37,047 bases of DNA, from the NCBI RefSeq assembly GCF_028435365.1, contig NZ_JAGTJJ010000088.1, forward strand, positions 1 through 37,047, given 5' to 3'. Source of the DNA: Polyangium jinanense. GTDB lineage: Bacteria; Myxococcota; Polyangia; Polyangiales; Polyangiaceae. Numbering within the stretch: position 1 is the stretch's first letter; the number at the start of each line of letters is the position of its first letter. The translations under genes and the position numbers were made by a program. The notes beneath the pieces were generated by a model. It searched no databases, was not told the origin of the DNA, and saw only the letters and a list, made by a program, of their open reading frames with translations. This document shows positions 7,723-15,902 of the stretch, one piece after another.

Positions 7723-9918
7723 ATGGACATCCCGCATGTCGACGTCCCGCGACCGGGTGACATCGTGGCCGGCAAGTACCGGATCGAGGGTACGCTCGGG
7801 CAGGGCGGAATGGGCGTCGTGCTCGCTGCCGAGCACCTGGCGCTCAGGCAGCCGGTCGCGCTGAAGTTATTGCTCCCCCGCCACGGGGGCACTGTCGAGG
7901 CTGAGGAGCGCTTTCTGCGCGAAGCCCGAGCGACCGCGTCGCTGCAGAACCAGCACGTGGTGCGTATCCTCGACGCCGGCCTGCTACAGACGGGCGTGCC
8001 GTATCTGGCGATGGAGCGGCTGCGGGGGCTCGACCTCCAGGAGGTGCTCCACCTGCGCGGGCCCTTCTCGAGCATCGCGGCCGTCGACCGCTTGCTGGAG
8101 GCGTGCGAGGGGATCGCCGAAGCGCACGCGCGCGGAATCATCCACCGCGATTTGAAGCCGGCCAATCTGTTCCTGGCCACGGGAGCCGACGGGGTGGAAA
8201 TCGTCAAGGTGCTCGATTTTGGTTTGTCGAAGTGGCTCACGCCCGAAGGCCCGACAGAGAGCAGCTTGACCGACTCGAATGCGATCGTCGGATCGGTCCC
8301 GTACCTCGCGCCCGAGCTCTTGCGAGGCCTGAAGTGGGCTGACACGCGCGCCGACATCTGGGCCCTCGGCGTGATCCTTTATGAGTTCCTCACGGGGCAA
8401 CGCCCCTTCGAGGCCTGCACCACACCACAATGCCTGCTCAAGATCCTCGAGCATCCGCCGGTCCCCATGGATGCCTGGGGGGTCGTCGTGCCGGCGGGCA
8501 TCGATCGCGTGGTCCTGCACTGCCTGGAGAAAGACCCCGGAGACCGCCCGCAGACGGTCGCCGAGCTCGCCCAGGCGCTCGAGCCATTCGGCTCCTCCGC
8601 GGCGCGCGCGTCCCTCGATCGCATCCGCCGCTATCAGGCGAACGAGGGTCCCAGCCGCCCCCAGAGCAGTCTCGTCGCCGAGCCACCTCCTTCGGAGCGC
8701 GTGGCGTCCCTCCACCGGGAGGAGACCCCGAAGCCCTGGGTGTCGTCGGACGCGCCTCCGCGCCCGCGTCCAGGAAGCGGCCGGTTCGGCCCCACGACGA
8801 CCCCCCTACACGAATTGAACGCCCAGACACCCAGCCGTGCGCTCGCCCCGCCGGAGCGTCCGAGAAGCTTCTCCTGGGGCCTGGCCCTCGCCCTCGGAAT
8901 GGCCGTGGCCGCTGGGCTCGCATTTGGGCTCTCGCGCATGACGCGGCGCATGGACGTCGTGTCGGCCGAGATCATACCGGAGCGGCTGACGAGCTTCGCG
9001 CCTCTGCCGGTCGAGTCGACGATACCGCCCGATCCGACGTCCGCGGCGCAGATTCGGCTGGGTCGGGTCCTTTTTCACGATCCGCGCCTGTCCAAGAACC
9101 AGGATATCTCGTGCGCCTCGTGCCACCCCCTCGAGGCCTGGGGCGTCGACCGCAGAAAGCTATCGCGAGGGAGCGACAATCGAGAGCCCCCCCGGAACAC
9201 GCTGAGCGTCTACAACGTCGACGGCTATTTCGCCCTGCTCTGGGACGGTCGGCAGGACAACCTCGTGGATCAGGCCAAGGAGGTGCTGCGATCCCCGCGG
9301 GCCATGGCGGCCACGCCCGAGCGCGTCGAGGCGACGCTCCGCTCCTCCAAAGGTTATACGCAGGCGTTCGCGCAGGCGTTCCCCGGTCCGACGCAGCCCG
9401 TGACGTTCGACAATGTCGCGCGCGCGCTCGCGGCGTTCCAGGCCACGCTGTACACGCGGAGCCGCTGGGATCGATTCCTCGAGGGAGACAAGGCCGCGCT
9501 GAGCGACGAGGAGAAGGCGGGCTTCAACCGGTTCGTCGAGATTGGCTGCATCACCTGCCATTTCGGACCCAACGTGGGCGCGACGATGTACCAGAAGGCT
9601 GGGCTCGTGAAGCCCTGGCCGGACACGAAGGATCGGGGCCGCTACGAAATCACGCGGCGAGACGTCGACTGGATGGTTTTCCGGGTACCCAGCCTGCGCA
9701 ACGTCGCCCGGACGGGGCCGTACTTCCATGATGGCTCGGTCTCCTCCCTGGAGGAGGCCGTGAAGATGATGGGGAGACATCAGCTCGGGCAGGAGCTGTC
9801 CGACAGGGACGCGCGCTTGATCATGCGGTGGATGGAGAGCCTGACGGGTGAGATCCCCCGCGACGCCATCGAGCTCGACGAGGCGTCACGCGTGCTCTTG
9901 AAGGGAAACGTGCCGTGA
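7723..9918 (+). CDS. membrane Ser/Thr protein kinase fused to a di-heme cytochrome c peroxidase/MauG-like domain
   Basis: 731 residues in one open frame. The N-terminal half is a complete Pkn2-type kinase: Gly-rich loop GQGGMGVV (26-33), Lys48 in VALK, HRDLKPAN (catalytic Asp143), DFG at 165-167 and LAPELL. A Pro/Ser/Arg-rich linker follows (about 305-380), then one membrane helix (about 382-405). The C-terminal half is a di-heme peroxidase domain: LGRVLFHDPRLS, first heme site CASCH (464-468), WDGR, second heme site CITCH (609-613), FRVPSLRNV, YFHDGS and MGRHQLG. In CCP/MauG proteins a NPxEM-like segment carries the distal catalytic Glu; here it reads SPRAM, with Ala527 in that place. The topology would put the kinase in the cytosol and the hemes in the periplasm, where c-type heme is attached. 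Myxobacterial kinases often carry C-terminal sensor domains, so a redox or peroxide receptor kinase is the natural inference. The ATG at 7723 starts right before the kinase fold; an upstream in-frame start at 7597 adds 42 low-complexity residues. Confidence 0.93.
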   Translation: MDIPHVDVPRPGDIVAGKYRIEGTLGQGGMGVVLAAEHLALRQPVALKLLLPRHGGTVEAEERFLREARATASLQNQHVVRILDAGLLQTGVPYLAMERLRGLDLQEVLHLRGPFSSIAAVDRLLEACEGIAEAHARGIIHRDLKPANLFLATGADGVEIVKVLDFGLSKWLTPEGPTESSLTDSNAIVGSVPYLAPELLRGLKWADTRADIWALGVILYEFLTGQRPFEACTTPQCLLKILEHPPVPMDAWGVVVPAGIDRVVLHCLEKDPGDRPQTVAELAQALEPFGSSAARASLDRIRRYQANEGPSRPQSSLVAEPPPSERVASLHREETPKPWVSSDAPPRPRPGSGRFGPTTTPLHELNAQTPSRALAPPERPRSFSWGLALALGMAVAAGLAFGLSRMTRRMDVVSAEIIPERLTSFAPLPVESTIPPDPTSAAQIRLGRVLFHDPRLSKNQDISCASCHPLEAWGVDRRKLSRGSDNREPPRNTLSVYNVDGYFALLWDGRQDNLVDQAKEVLRSPRAMAATPERVEATLRSSKGYTQAFAQAFPGPTQPVTFDNVARALAAFQATLYTRSRWDRFLEGDKAALSDEEKAGFNRFVEIGCITCHFGPNVGATMYQKAGLVKPWPDTKDRGRYEITRRDVDWMVFRVPSLRNVARTGPYFHDGSVSSLEEAVKMMGRHQLGQELSDRDARLIMRWMESLTGEIPRDAIELDEASRVLLKGNVP

Positions 9919-9957
9919 GGTCGGCCGCCCCGTGGTCCGGTTTGAACGGTAAAACCC

Positions 9958-10428
9958 TCAGAGGCCGAGCTCGGTCAGCCCGGGCCAATCGGCGGGCCTC
10001 GGGCCATCCGATTCCCACAGGAATTTGCGCTCGCTCGCGGCGATGTGCACGTCATTGATGCTGGCCTCTCGGCGGCGCATCAGGCCGTCGTCGTCGAACT
10101 CCCATTGTTCGTTGCCATAGGAGCGGAACCACTGGCCGTCGGCGTCGTGCCATTCGTACTGGAAGCGCACCGCGATGCGGTTGCCGTCGAACGCCCAGAG
10201 TTCCTTGATCAGCTTGTAATCGAGCTCCTTGGCCCACTTGCGCGTCAAGAACTCGATGATCGCCGCGCGTCCCTGGAAAAACTCCGCGCGGTTTCGCCAG
10301 ACGCTGTCCTCGGTGTAGGCGAGCGCCACACGCTGGGGATCGCGGGAGTTCCAGGCGTCCTCGGCCAGGCGGGCCTTGCGGATGGCGGTCTCGCGGGTGA
10401 ACGGAGGAAGCGGGGGCCGGGGGGACAT
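9958..10428 (-). CDS. DUF1348 / SnoaL-like (NTF2-fold) protein
   Basis: 156 residues with the DUF1348 pattern: a helical start ([28 protein letters not shown]), then F(F/Q)GR..I.EFL..KW..ELDY, the [18 protein letters not shown] core and the [19 protein letters not shown] stretch. The family folds like nuclear transport factor 2 and has no agreed reaction. It has no signal peptide, so it is probably cytosolic. AAGGAG seven bases before the ATG supports the start. It is convergent with the kinase-peroxidase gene, with 39 bases between stops. Confidence 0.88.
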   Translation of the reverse strand: MSPRPPLPPFTRETAIRKARLAEDAWNSRDPQRVALAYTEDSVWRNRAEFFQGRAAIIEFLTRKWAKELDYKLIKELWAFDGNRIAVRFQYEWHDADGQWFRSYGNEQWEFDDDGLMRRREASINDVHIAASERKFLWESDGPRPADWPGLTELGL

Positions 10429-10527
10429 GGCAGGGCTCCTTGGTCGGTACCGAGATAGGTACAGCGTTCAGGGAGCGCGCGTCAACGGGCGACGCCCCCT
10501 CCCCGCGGCGCCGCCGCGCCCTTCGCT

Positions 10528-11292
10528 TCACCAGCTCGCCAGGAGGGAGCCGTCGTCGGAGGCGACCAGCGTCGTCGTCTCCGCCGGGTCGAGCCGCGCA
10601 TAAATCACGTATTGCCGCTCCCAGTAACTTCCGTCCGGGTGCGGCGTCGTCTCGCTGATGTCGCTGCGGGCGATGAAGCGCTGGGCGTTCATGGCCGTGT
10701 TCGTGAGCTTCGGCAGGATCCGATACTGCGCCGTCTGGCCGTTCGCCGCGCAATGATAGTACAAGGAGACGGGCGCCGTCGTCTTGCCGGACGCCGTCTT
10801 GAACATCCCGTTGAAGGGCATCCAGCATTGCCCGCTGTACCCGGCCGGGGTGACGTAGGCCGTTCCGTGAACGACCGGGTTATTGGCATTGGTCCCGGTC
10901 CCGTATTTGAGCTGCGTCCAGCCGTTCACGTACATGCCGATGCTGAAATCGTATTCGCTGCCCAGCGCATCGGTCTGCTCGTACACCGGAACCGTGGCGC
11001 CCTGCCAAACTCCGCAGCCGCCGGCGCCGCACGCTCGCTCCCGCATGCCCAGCATGAAGTTGCCGAACGTGGCAGGCTTCGAGGCGAACTTGGTGCGAAT
11101 CTGCGTCGCAGTGAGCGCGCCGACCTTGATGTCGCTCTCGAACAGCTCCTCGGTCCCCGTGGTGAGGGCCGACGCGCTCGTCGAAATCGCCTCGTCGAGT
11201 GCGTCTTCCATCTCGCCCTCCGCGGCCGGCGAGGCCACGCAAGCGATGGGAGCCAGGCAAAAGAGCATACACAGACCAATCCAGCGAGACAT
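10528..11292 (-). CDS. exported protein of unknown function
   Basis: 254 residues that I do not recognise. A signal peptide (MSRWIGLCMLFCLAPIAC) may end at a lipid-modified Cys18, though Pro at -3 is atypical. The acidic segment EGEMEDALDEAIS follows. The mature part has Cys pairs (RACGAGGCGVW; QCWMPFNG; YYHCAANG) that could form disulfides and many aromatic residues, suggesting a beta-rich secreted domain. GGAGG lies just before the ATG at 11292; a longer frame reading to 11571 lacks coding character. It follows the STAND regulator by about 98 bases on the same strand. Confidence 0.8.
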   Translation of the reverse strand: MSRWIGLCMLFCLAPIACVASPAAEGEMEDALDEAISTSASALTTGTEELFESDIKVGALTATQIRTKFASKPATFGNFMLGMRERACGAGGCGVWQGATVPVYEQTDALGSEYDFSIGMYVNGWTQLKYGTGTNANNPVVHGTAYVTPAGYSGQCWMPFNGMFKTASGKTTAPVSLYYHCAANGQTAQYRILPKLTNTAMNAQRFIARSDISETTPHPDGSYWERQYVIYARLDPAETTTLVASDDGSLLASW

Positions 11293-11390
11293 GTTGCCTC
11301 CGTTATCGTCTTCGGCGCTGCAAGGGAGCGCGCCCGCGTTGACGGAGAGCACTATGCGCCTGGGACGGGCGCGCCTCTGGTTACGAGCGG

Positions 11391-14177
11391 TTACATCGCG
11401 CTCGCGCCGAGGCGGCCGAGGCGCACGGGCACGCCGAGTCGGTAGCCGTCTCCGTCGCGGAGGAGCAGCGCCGGCTCTTTCGGCTTCTCTTCCAGCACCT
11501 GCCGCATCCGGTGGACGGCGACCTGCAGCCGCTTGTCGTCGCGATGCGGATGGTAACTCGGCAGGCCCCACGCGCCGAGCACCAGGTCCTCCTTCGTCGC
11601 GCGCCCGCCGCCGCGCACGAGCACCTCCAGGATGCGCACGTGCAAGTCCGCCGACGAGAGGTCCACCCGCTTGCCGGAAGGCAGCAAAAGGGCGCGCTGC
11701 TCGAGGTCGAGCACCACCACCACCGAATCCTCGCTTCGTGCCGCCGCATGGGCCGAGCGCGCCACGATTCTTCGGTCCAGGGCGTCCTGCGTGTCCTCGC
11801 GCCCGAGCAGCCCTCGCGCCCGCCGGCGCACGACGGGCGACGCCGGGTCTTCCGCCATCGAAAGGAGGACGGCCGGGTCCCTCCGGTCCGAGACGAGCCA
11901 GGTCGCGAGGCGCGCCTCCGCGGCGAGGCGCGCCGAGCCGAGTCGCTCCGCTGCCTGCGCAAGAGAACGCGCGATGAGCTCGACGAGCGTGCGCGCGCTC
12001 GTGCCCCGGGCCGCGCGGAGGAGGCGCACGTCGAGCAGGAGCGCGAGCAGGTTCGCCTCTTCGATGGCAAAGCCCTCGCGCCGGGCGAGATCCAGCGCGC
12101 CCTCGAGAATGCCATCGGCGTGATCGAGCTCATCCCGGGCGATCGCAGCCTCCGCCTCCGCGCGTCGCGCGACGAGCCCCACGTCGGTCGGCAGGTCCGG
12201 CGGCGTCGTAAAGGAGGCCGTCGCCGCGCCGCGACGCGCCGCGACGATCACCTGCCACGCTTCGAGCAGCACCCGCGCCGTTCCTTCCGGGACAGCCATG
12301 CCGGCCGGCAGATCCGCGAGCGTGACAGGCGGCGCGCACGTGACGTCGATGGCCGCCTTGGCGCAGAAGGACCAGACGACGAGCTCCGGCAACTTGAACT
12401 GCGGGGCGTCGAAGGCGAGCTCGCGCGCGAGCTCCTCCAGGCCTTCCCCGGGTCCCGCGAAGAGGCGCAACCGGAGCGTATTGTAACGGTGAACGAAGCG
12501 CAGGTAGACGGATTCGTCGACGAAGGGCTCGACACGATCGAGGAGCCGCCGCCCGAGGTCAAAGCGTCCGCGCTCGACCGCCAGCGCGAGGTGCGCGAAG
12601 AGCTCGGTCGGGCGGCAGTCGGCGGGCGGCTCGCCAGCGCCGAGCACGCGCTCGAGCTCGCGGAAGCGCGAAGACGCGAGGAGCGCCGAGGCGAGCGTGG
12701 CGCGCAGCCGGCGGCGCTCTTCGACCCGGAGGCCCTCGAGTTTTTCCGGCATGGACGCGAGCATGTCCGTCGCGCGAGCGAAATCCCCGCGCAACATGAG
12801 CGCCGTCGCGAGCCGCAGGTCGCGATCGATCCGCTGGGACGTGCTGCGCACCTCGAGCCGCTCGAGCAAAGCGACCGACGCGTCGACCTCCGCCGTGTGG
12901 CGGAGGATGTCGGCGAGGAGCAACGCCGCGTCCGTCTGGAGGTCGACAGGCCCGTGCTCCGCGAGCGCACGGGCCGTGTCGCGCGCCCGCGCCACGGCTC
13001 CTCCATGCACGAGCAACCTGCACCAGAGCAGGCGCACGCGGGGATCGGCGGGCTCGGGCAGAGCCGCGGCCCATGCGAGCGACGCCCCCCCGTGGATCCA
13101 ATCGGCGCAGCCGAGCCGATGCCCGAGCAGGGCCGGGCTTTCGAGGCGACCGAGCAGTTCGAAAAGCCCTTCGGCATACCCGGCCGCGCAGAGCATGAAC
13201 AGGCGCTCGTCGAGCAGCGACGCGCAGAGCGCCGCGTCGCCTTCCTCGATCGCGAGTCGCACGGCCTCGAACGCAGAGGCAGGGCCCTCGGTATGGAGGA
13301 CCAGCGAAAGCGCGGTACGCCGCGCCTCGGCCGCGTCGAGAGGCTCGGCGTCCAAAAGGGAGCGCAGGCGATCGTCGAGACGAACCCCGCTCGCCGTGAG
13401 CCGGATCAGCCCGCGCTCGTCGAGCTCGCGCGCCACATGCGCGGGCAACGCGGCGGCAAAGCGGAGAACCCGCAACGCTTGCACGGCGCGTTTCGCCTCG
13501 TCGCCGAGATCGACGAGCAGCGACCCGCCCGGATCGGCGCCCTGCGAGAGGACCAGGCGGCGGGCGCGGAAGGGGGAGCCCATGGCCTCGCGCGCGAGCG
13601 CCGCCGCCTCGGGGGCACCGCGCAAGGGCGCGCAGCGACGCACGAGCCGCGCGAGATCTTCTTCGGGGAGCGGCTCGATGCGGAGCGCCTTGTCCGCGAG
13701 CTCCTCGTGGCGGGGGCGCGTGCGTGTCATCACGACGAAACGGCTCTTGCGCGCATAACGGCTGATCGACAGGAGCAGCCGCTCCGTGAGGTCGTGATCG
13801 ACCGCGTGGAGGTCGTCGACGAGGACCACGGCGCCCGCTCGCTCGGCGAGCTCGATGTTCAGCATGATGAGATCGGCGCGCGAGCGCCCCTGCGCCAGCC
13901 ATTCGACCGTCTCTCCGGCGAGCCCGGCGAGGCATCGCCCGAAGCTGATCAGGAAGGTCGTATCCTCGGGCGTGTCGAGCGCCGAGTGATAGGCGGCGCG
14001 TGGGATTCGAAGGTCCGCGACGACGCGCAAAGCGAGCCCGGTCTTGCCGAGGCCGAGCGGGCCCCAGAGGATGGAGAGGGGGCTTTGCGCGAGCCGCCCG
14101 CAGAGCCACGCGCGCTCGTCCGTTCGGCCTTCGAAGATCTCCGGTGGATTCGGCAGGTGGTACATGCGGTCGTACAT
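11391..14177 (-). CDS. STAND-type ATPase with C-terminal OmpR-like winged helix (transcription regulator)
   Basis: 928 residues. The N-terminal NTPase has Walker A GPLGLGKT (39-46) and Walker B VVLVDD (117-122) followed by LHAVD, like MalT/NB-ARC-type ATPases. The middle is a long Ala/Leu/Arg-rich helical region resembling TPR repeats. The last 100 residues form a winged helix of the OmpR/SARP type (SADLHVRILEVLVRGGG..; then LQVAVHRMRQVLEE and GDGYRLGVPV). In SARP/AfsR regulators this DNA-binding domain is at the N-terminus, so the order here is reversed. By analogy, signal binding to the TPR part would drive nucleotide-dependent assembly on DNA. The first 229 bases overlap the 3' end of the upstream frame. 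No clear ribosome site precedes the ATG, so the exact start is uncertain. Confidence 0.85.
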   Translation of the reverse strand: MYDRMYHLPNPPEIFEGRTDERAWLCGRLAQSPLSILWGPLGLGKTGLALRVVADLRIPRAAYHSALDTPEDTTFLISFGRCLAGLAGETVEWLAQGRSRADLIMLNIELAERAGAVVLVDDLHAVDHDLTERLLLSISRYARKSRFVVMTRTRPRHEELADKALRIEPLPEEDLARLVRRCAPLRGAPEAAALAREAMGSPFRARRLVLSQGADPGGSLLVDLGDEAKRAVQALRVLRFAAALPAHVARELDERGLIRLTASGVRLDDRLRSLLDAEPLDAAEARRTALSLVLHTEGPASAFEAVRLAIEEGDAALCASLLDERLFMLCAAGYAEGLFELLGRLESPALLGHRLGCADWIHGGASLAWAAALPEPADPRVRLLWCRLLVHGGAVARARDTARALAEHGPVDLQTDAALLLADILRHTAEVDASVALLERLEVRSTSQRIDRDLRLATALMLRGDFARATDMLASMPEKLEGLRVEERRRLRATLASALLASSRFRELERVLGAGEPPADCRPTELFAHLALAVERGRFDLGRRLLDRVEPFVDESVYLRFVHRYNTLRLRLFAGPGEGLEELARELAFDAPQFKLPELVVWSFCAKAAIDVTCAPPVTLADLPAGMAVPEGTARVLLEAWQVIVAARRGAATASFTTPPDLPTDVGLVARRAEAEAAIARDELDHADGILEGALDLARREGFAIEEANLLALLLDVRLLRAARGTSARTLVELIARSLAQAAERLGSARLAAEARLATWLVSDRRDPAVLLSMAEDPASPVVRRRARGLLGREDTQDALDRRIVARSAHAAARSEDSVVVVLDLEQRALLLPSGKRVDLSSADLHVRILEVLVRGGGRATKEDLVLGAWGLPSYHPHRDDKRLQVAVHRMRQVLEEKPKEPALLLRDGDGYRLGVPVRLGRLGASAM

Positions 14178-15886
14178 GTGCGATGGGCGGTCTCTGGCCG
14201 CAATCTCGTAGCTCGGCAGGTAGCCCGCCCGCGAGCTCCAACAGGCCGGCGGCGTACAGCGGCAATGGCGACTGCGATCACCGCGAGGCCGACCGTGTTC
14301 CTATCGTCGTCGGTGCTCGCGAAATCGCACGCGCACGCCGAGCGCTTCTGGACGCGTGGCGGCTCGACGGGCTCCGCGCCGCCGGTCGCGGGCTGATTTG
14401 CCGGAGCGGGGCGGGGCTTCGGATTGGTGACGAGCAGCTCGCCGAGCGCAATGCGCCGGTCCTTTTGGTCCTGCGCGCTCGTCATCCGCGCCATCAATTC
14501 GACCTTGTACACGCCGGGATCGAGGGGCGGATCGAAGGCGAGCAGGACACCCAATGAGCCGTCCCCCACGTAGCCCCACCCGCCTCCCATGTCCATCGGC
14601 ACCCGCCTCTCGCCGGCCGAGCTCTTCAGCGTGATCTCGCCGTGGTCGACCCGCCAAGGACTTCCGTCGTACGAGACCCAGCGGAGGTGGAGCGCCCGCC
14701 CGCGAAGCGAGCCGCTCATCACGGGGCTCGGGGCGCGCGTCGTATCGAGTTGTCCGACGATCCCGAGAGCAATCGCGCTCCTGACCATGGCATACCGAAC
14801 GGCATCGTCCTCCTCGAGTGGCCACCGCGCGACGATCGCGGCGCCGGAGATCTTCGCGTTCGGCTCACGCGTATCGACGGCGCCGGCGGCCGCGGCGCGG
14901 ACGCGGGCGTCGGGGTCGTCGAGGAGGCTCGCAATGCGGCGGGGCATCGACTCCAAGAAGGATCGCGGCCCCCAAGCGTGGTGCAAGAGCTGGATTGCAG
15001 CGACACGGGCGCGCGGCGAGGCGGCGCGGTTCGTGGCGACATCGAGGATCCGCGCCTTGTCGACTTTCTGGCGCATGATCAAGAAGTCGACGCCCTGGGC
15101 GCGTCCGAGCGCGTCACAGAAGGATTCTGCATCGTTCGTCGTCGCGATGGCTTGGAGCGATCGCACCGCGACGAGGTTCTCCCAGCGGGGGAACGGCACC
15201 ACGGCGAGTCCATCGACATCCCGTGTGTCGTCGGGCCCGACCTCGGCGGCGAGCGCCTCCACGTTCTGAGAAGGGGCGCGAAGCAGGGCGCGCACGCGGT
15301 CGGCACGCGCGATCGCGCGTTCGATCGCCGGCTCGAGCTCGGCGAGGGTCAGGGGAGCGCTTCCTCCGCGTGGATCACCGGCGGCGTCGTATGGATCGTG
15401 GCCCTGCGGGACCGGGACGAACGGTCCCGGGTTCCACCCTTGCTCGAACCGATACGCGCGGCCGTCGACGAACACGCGCAGCCCGGATTGCACGAGGTAG
15501 TGCTCCGGCATGCCGGGAGCCCGCTCGACCTTTTCGTCGAACCGCTTGAGGAAGAGGATGACGTCGGCCGAGGGAGCCCCGGGGAGCCGCCCGATGGACG
15601 GGTCGAGCTCATAGACCCCATATTCGACGGCCACCGCGTCGTTTGGCGCGAGCGTACCGCGATACGCCTTCTTCACGACGTGGTCGACGACCGCCTGGTA
15701 GGGCCCGATCCGTCGCTCGCCGGTGCGCGTCGCGAGGACGATGTGATCGCTTTCGAGCGCGAGCGACGCGAGGTCGTAGTGTTTCATCATGGCCGCCTCG
15801 GCGCGGCCAGCCGTTCCAAGCAGGAGCGCGAGCACGGCGATCATCAAGATCGACGCCCAGCGGCGGGCCCTGTGTCGGTGCGCCAA
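13949..15886 (-). CDS. exported HEAT-like protein with probable MYXO-CTERM anchor; 3' end overruns the next gene
   Basis: The start is TTG at 15884-15886 with GGAGG five bases upstream. A signal peptide (about 1-31, ending AEA) leads into a domain of unknown function. HEAT-like helices are visible near 275-350 (ARVAAIQLLHHAW, RIASLLDDPDARVRAAA), followed by a beta-rich domain. At 518-548 there is CAC, a short hydrophobic stretch (VGLAVIAVAIAAV) and RRR: the Cys/helix/Arg layout of MYXO-CTERM sorting signals. Such proteins normally end within a few residues, near base 14243. Here the frame runs about 97 more residues of Arg/Ser/Thr-rich sequence into the start of the STAND gene, which is clearly coding in another frame. 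The tail is probably not native; a lost stop, a frameshift or a sequencing error would explain it. It begins 16 bases after the oxidase stop, so the two are probably co-transcribed. Confidence 0.75.
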   Translation of the reverse strand: MAHRHRARRWASILMIAVLALLLGTAGRAEAAMMKHYDLASLALESDHIVLATRTGERRIGPYQAVVDHVVKKAYRGTLAPNDAVAVEYGVYELDPSIGRLPGAPSADVILFLKRFDEKVERAPGMPEHYLVQSGLRVFVDGRAYRFEQGWNPGPFVPVPQGHDPYDAAGDPRGGSAPLTLAELEPAIERAIARADRVRALLRAPSQNVEALAAEVGPDDTRDVDGLAVVPFPRWENLVAVRSLQAIATTNDAESFCDALGRAQGVDFLIMRQKVDKARILDVATNRAASPRARVAAIQLLHHAWGPRSFLESMPRRIASLLDDPDARVRAAAAGAVDTREPNAKISGAAIVARWPLEEDDAVRYAMVRSAIALGIVGQLDTTRAPSPVMSGSLRGRALHLRWVSYDGSPWRVDHGEITLKSSAGERRVPMDMGGGWGYVGDGSLGVLLAFDPPLDPGVYKVELMARMTSAQDQKDRRIALGELLVTNPKPRPAPANQPATGGAEPVEPPRVQKRSACACDFASTDDDRNTVGLAVIAVAIAAVRRRPVGARGRATCRATRLRPETAHRTCTTACTTCRIHRRSSKAERTSARGSAGGSRKAPSPSSGARSASARPGSLCASSRTFESHAPPITRRSTRPRIRPS

Positions 15887-15902
15887 AGGTGCCTCCAGGA
15901 GC

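Noticed and set aside
11511..14396. 961-codon plus-strand open frame opposite the STAND regulator
   Set aside because: It is antisense to a protein with clear Walker motifs and winged helix; its Arg/Glu-rich composition is typical of mirror frames in very GC-rich genes.
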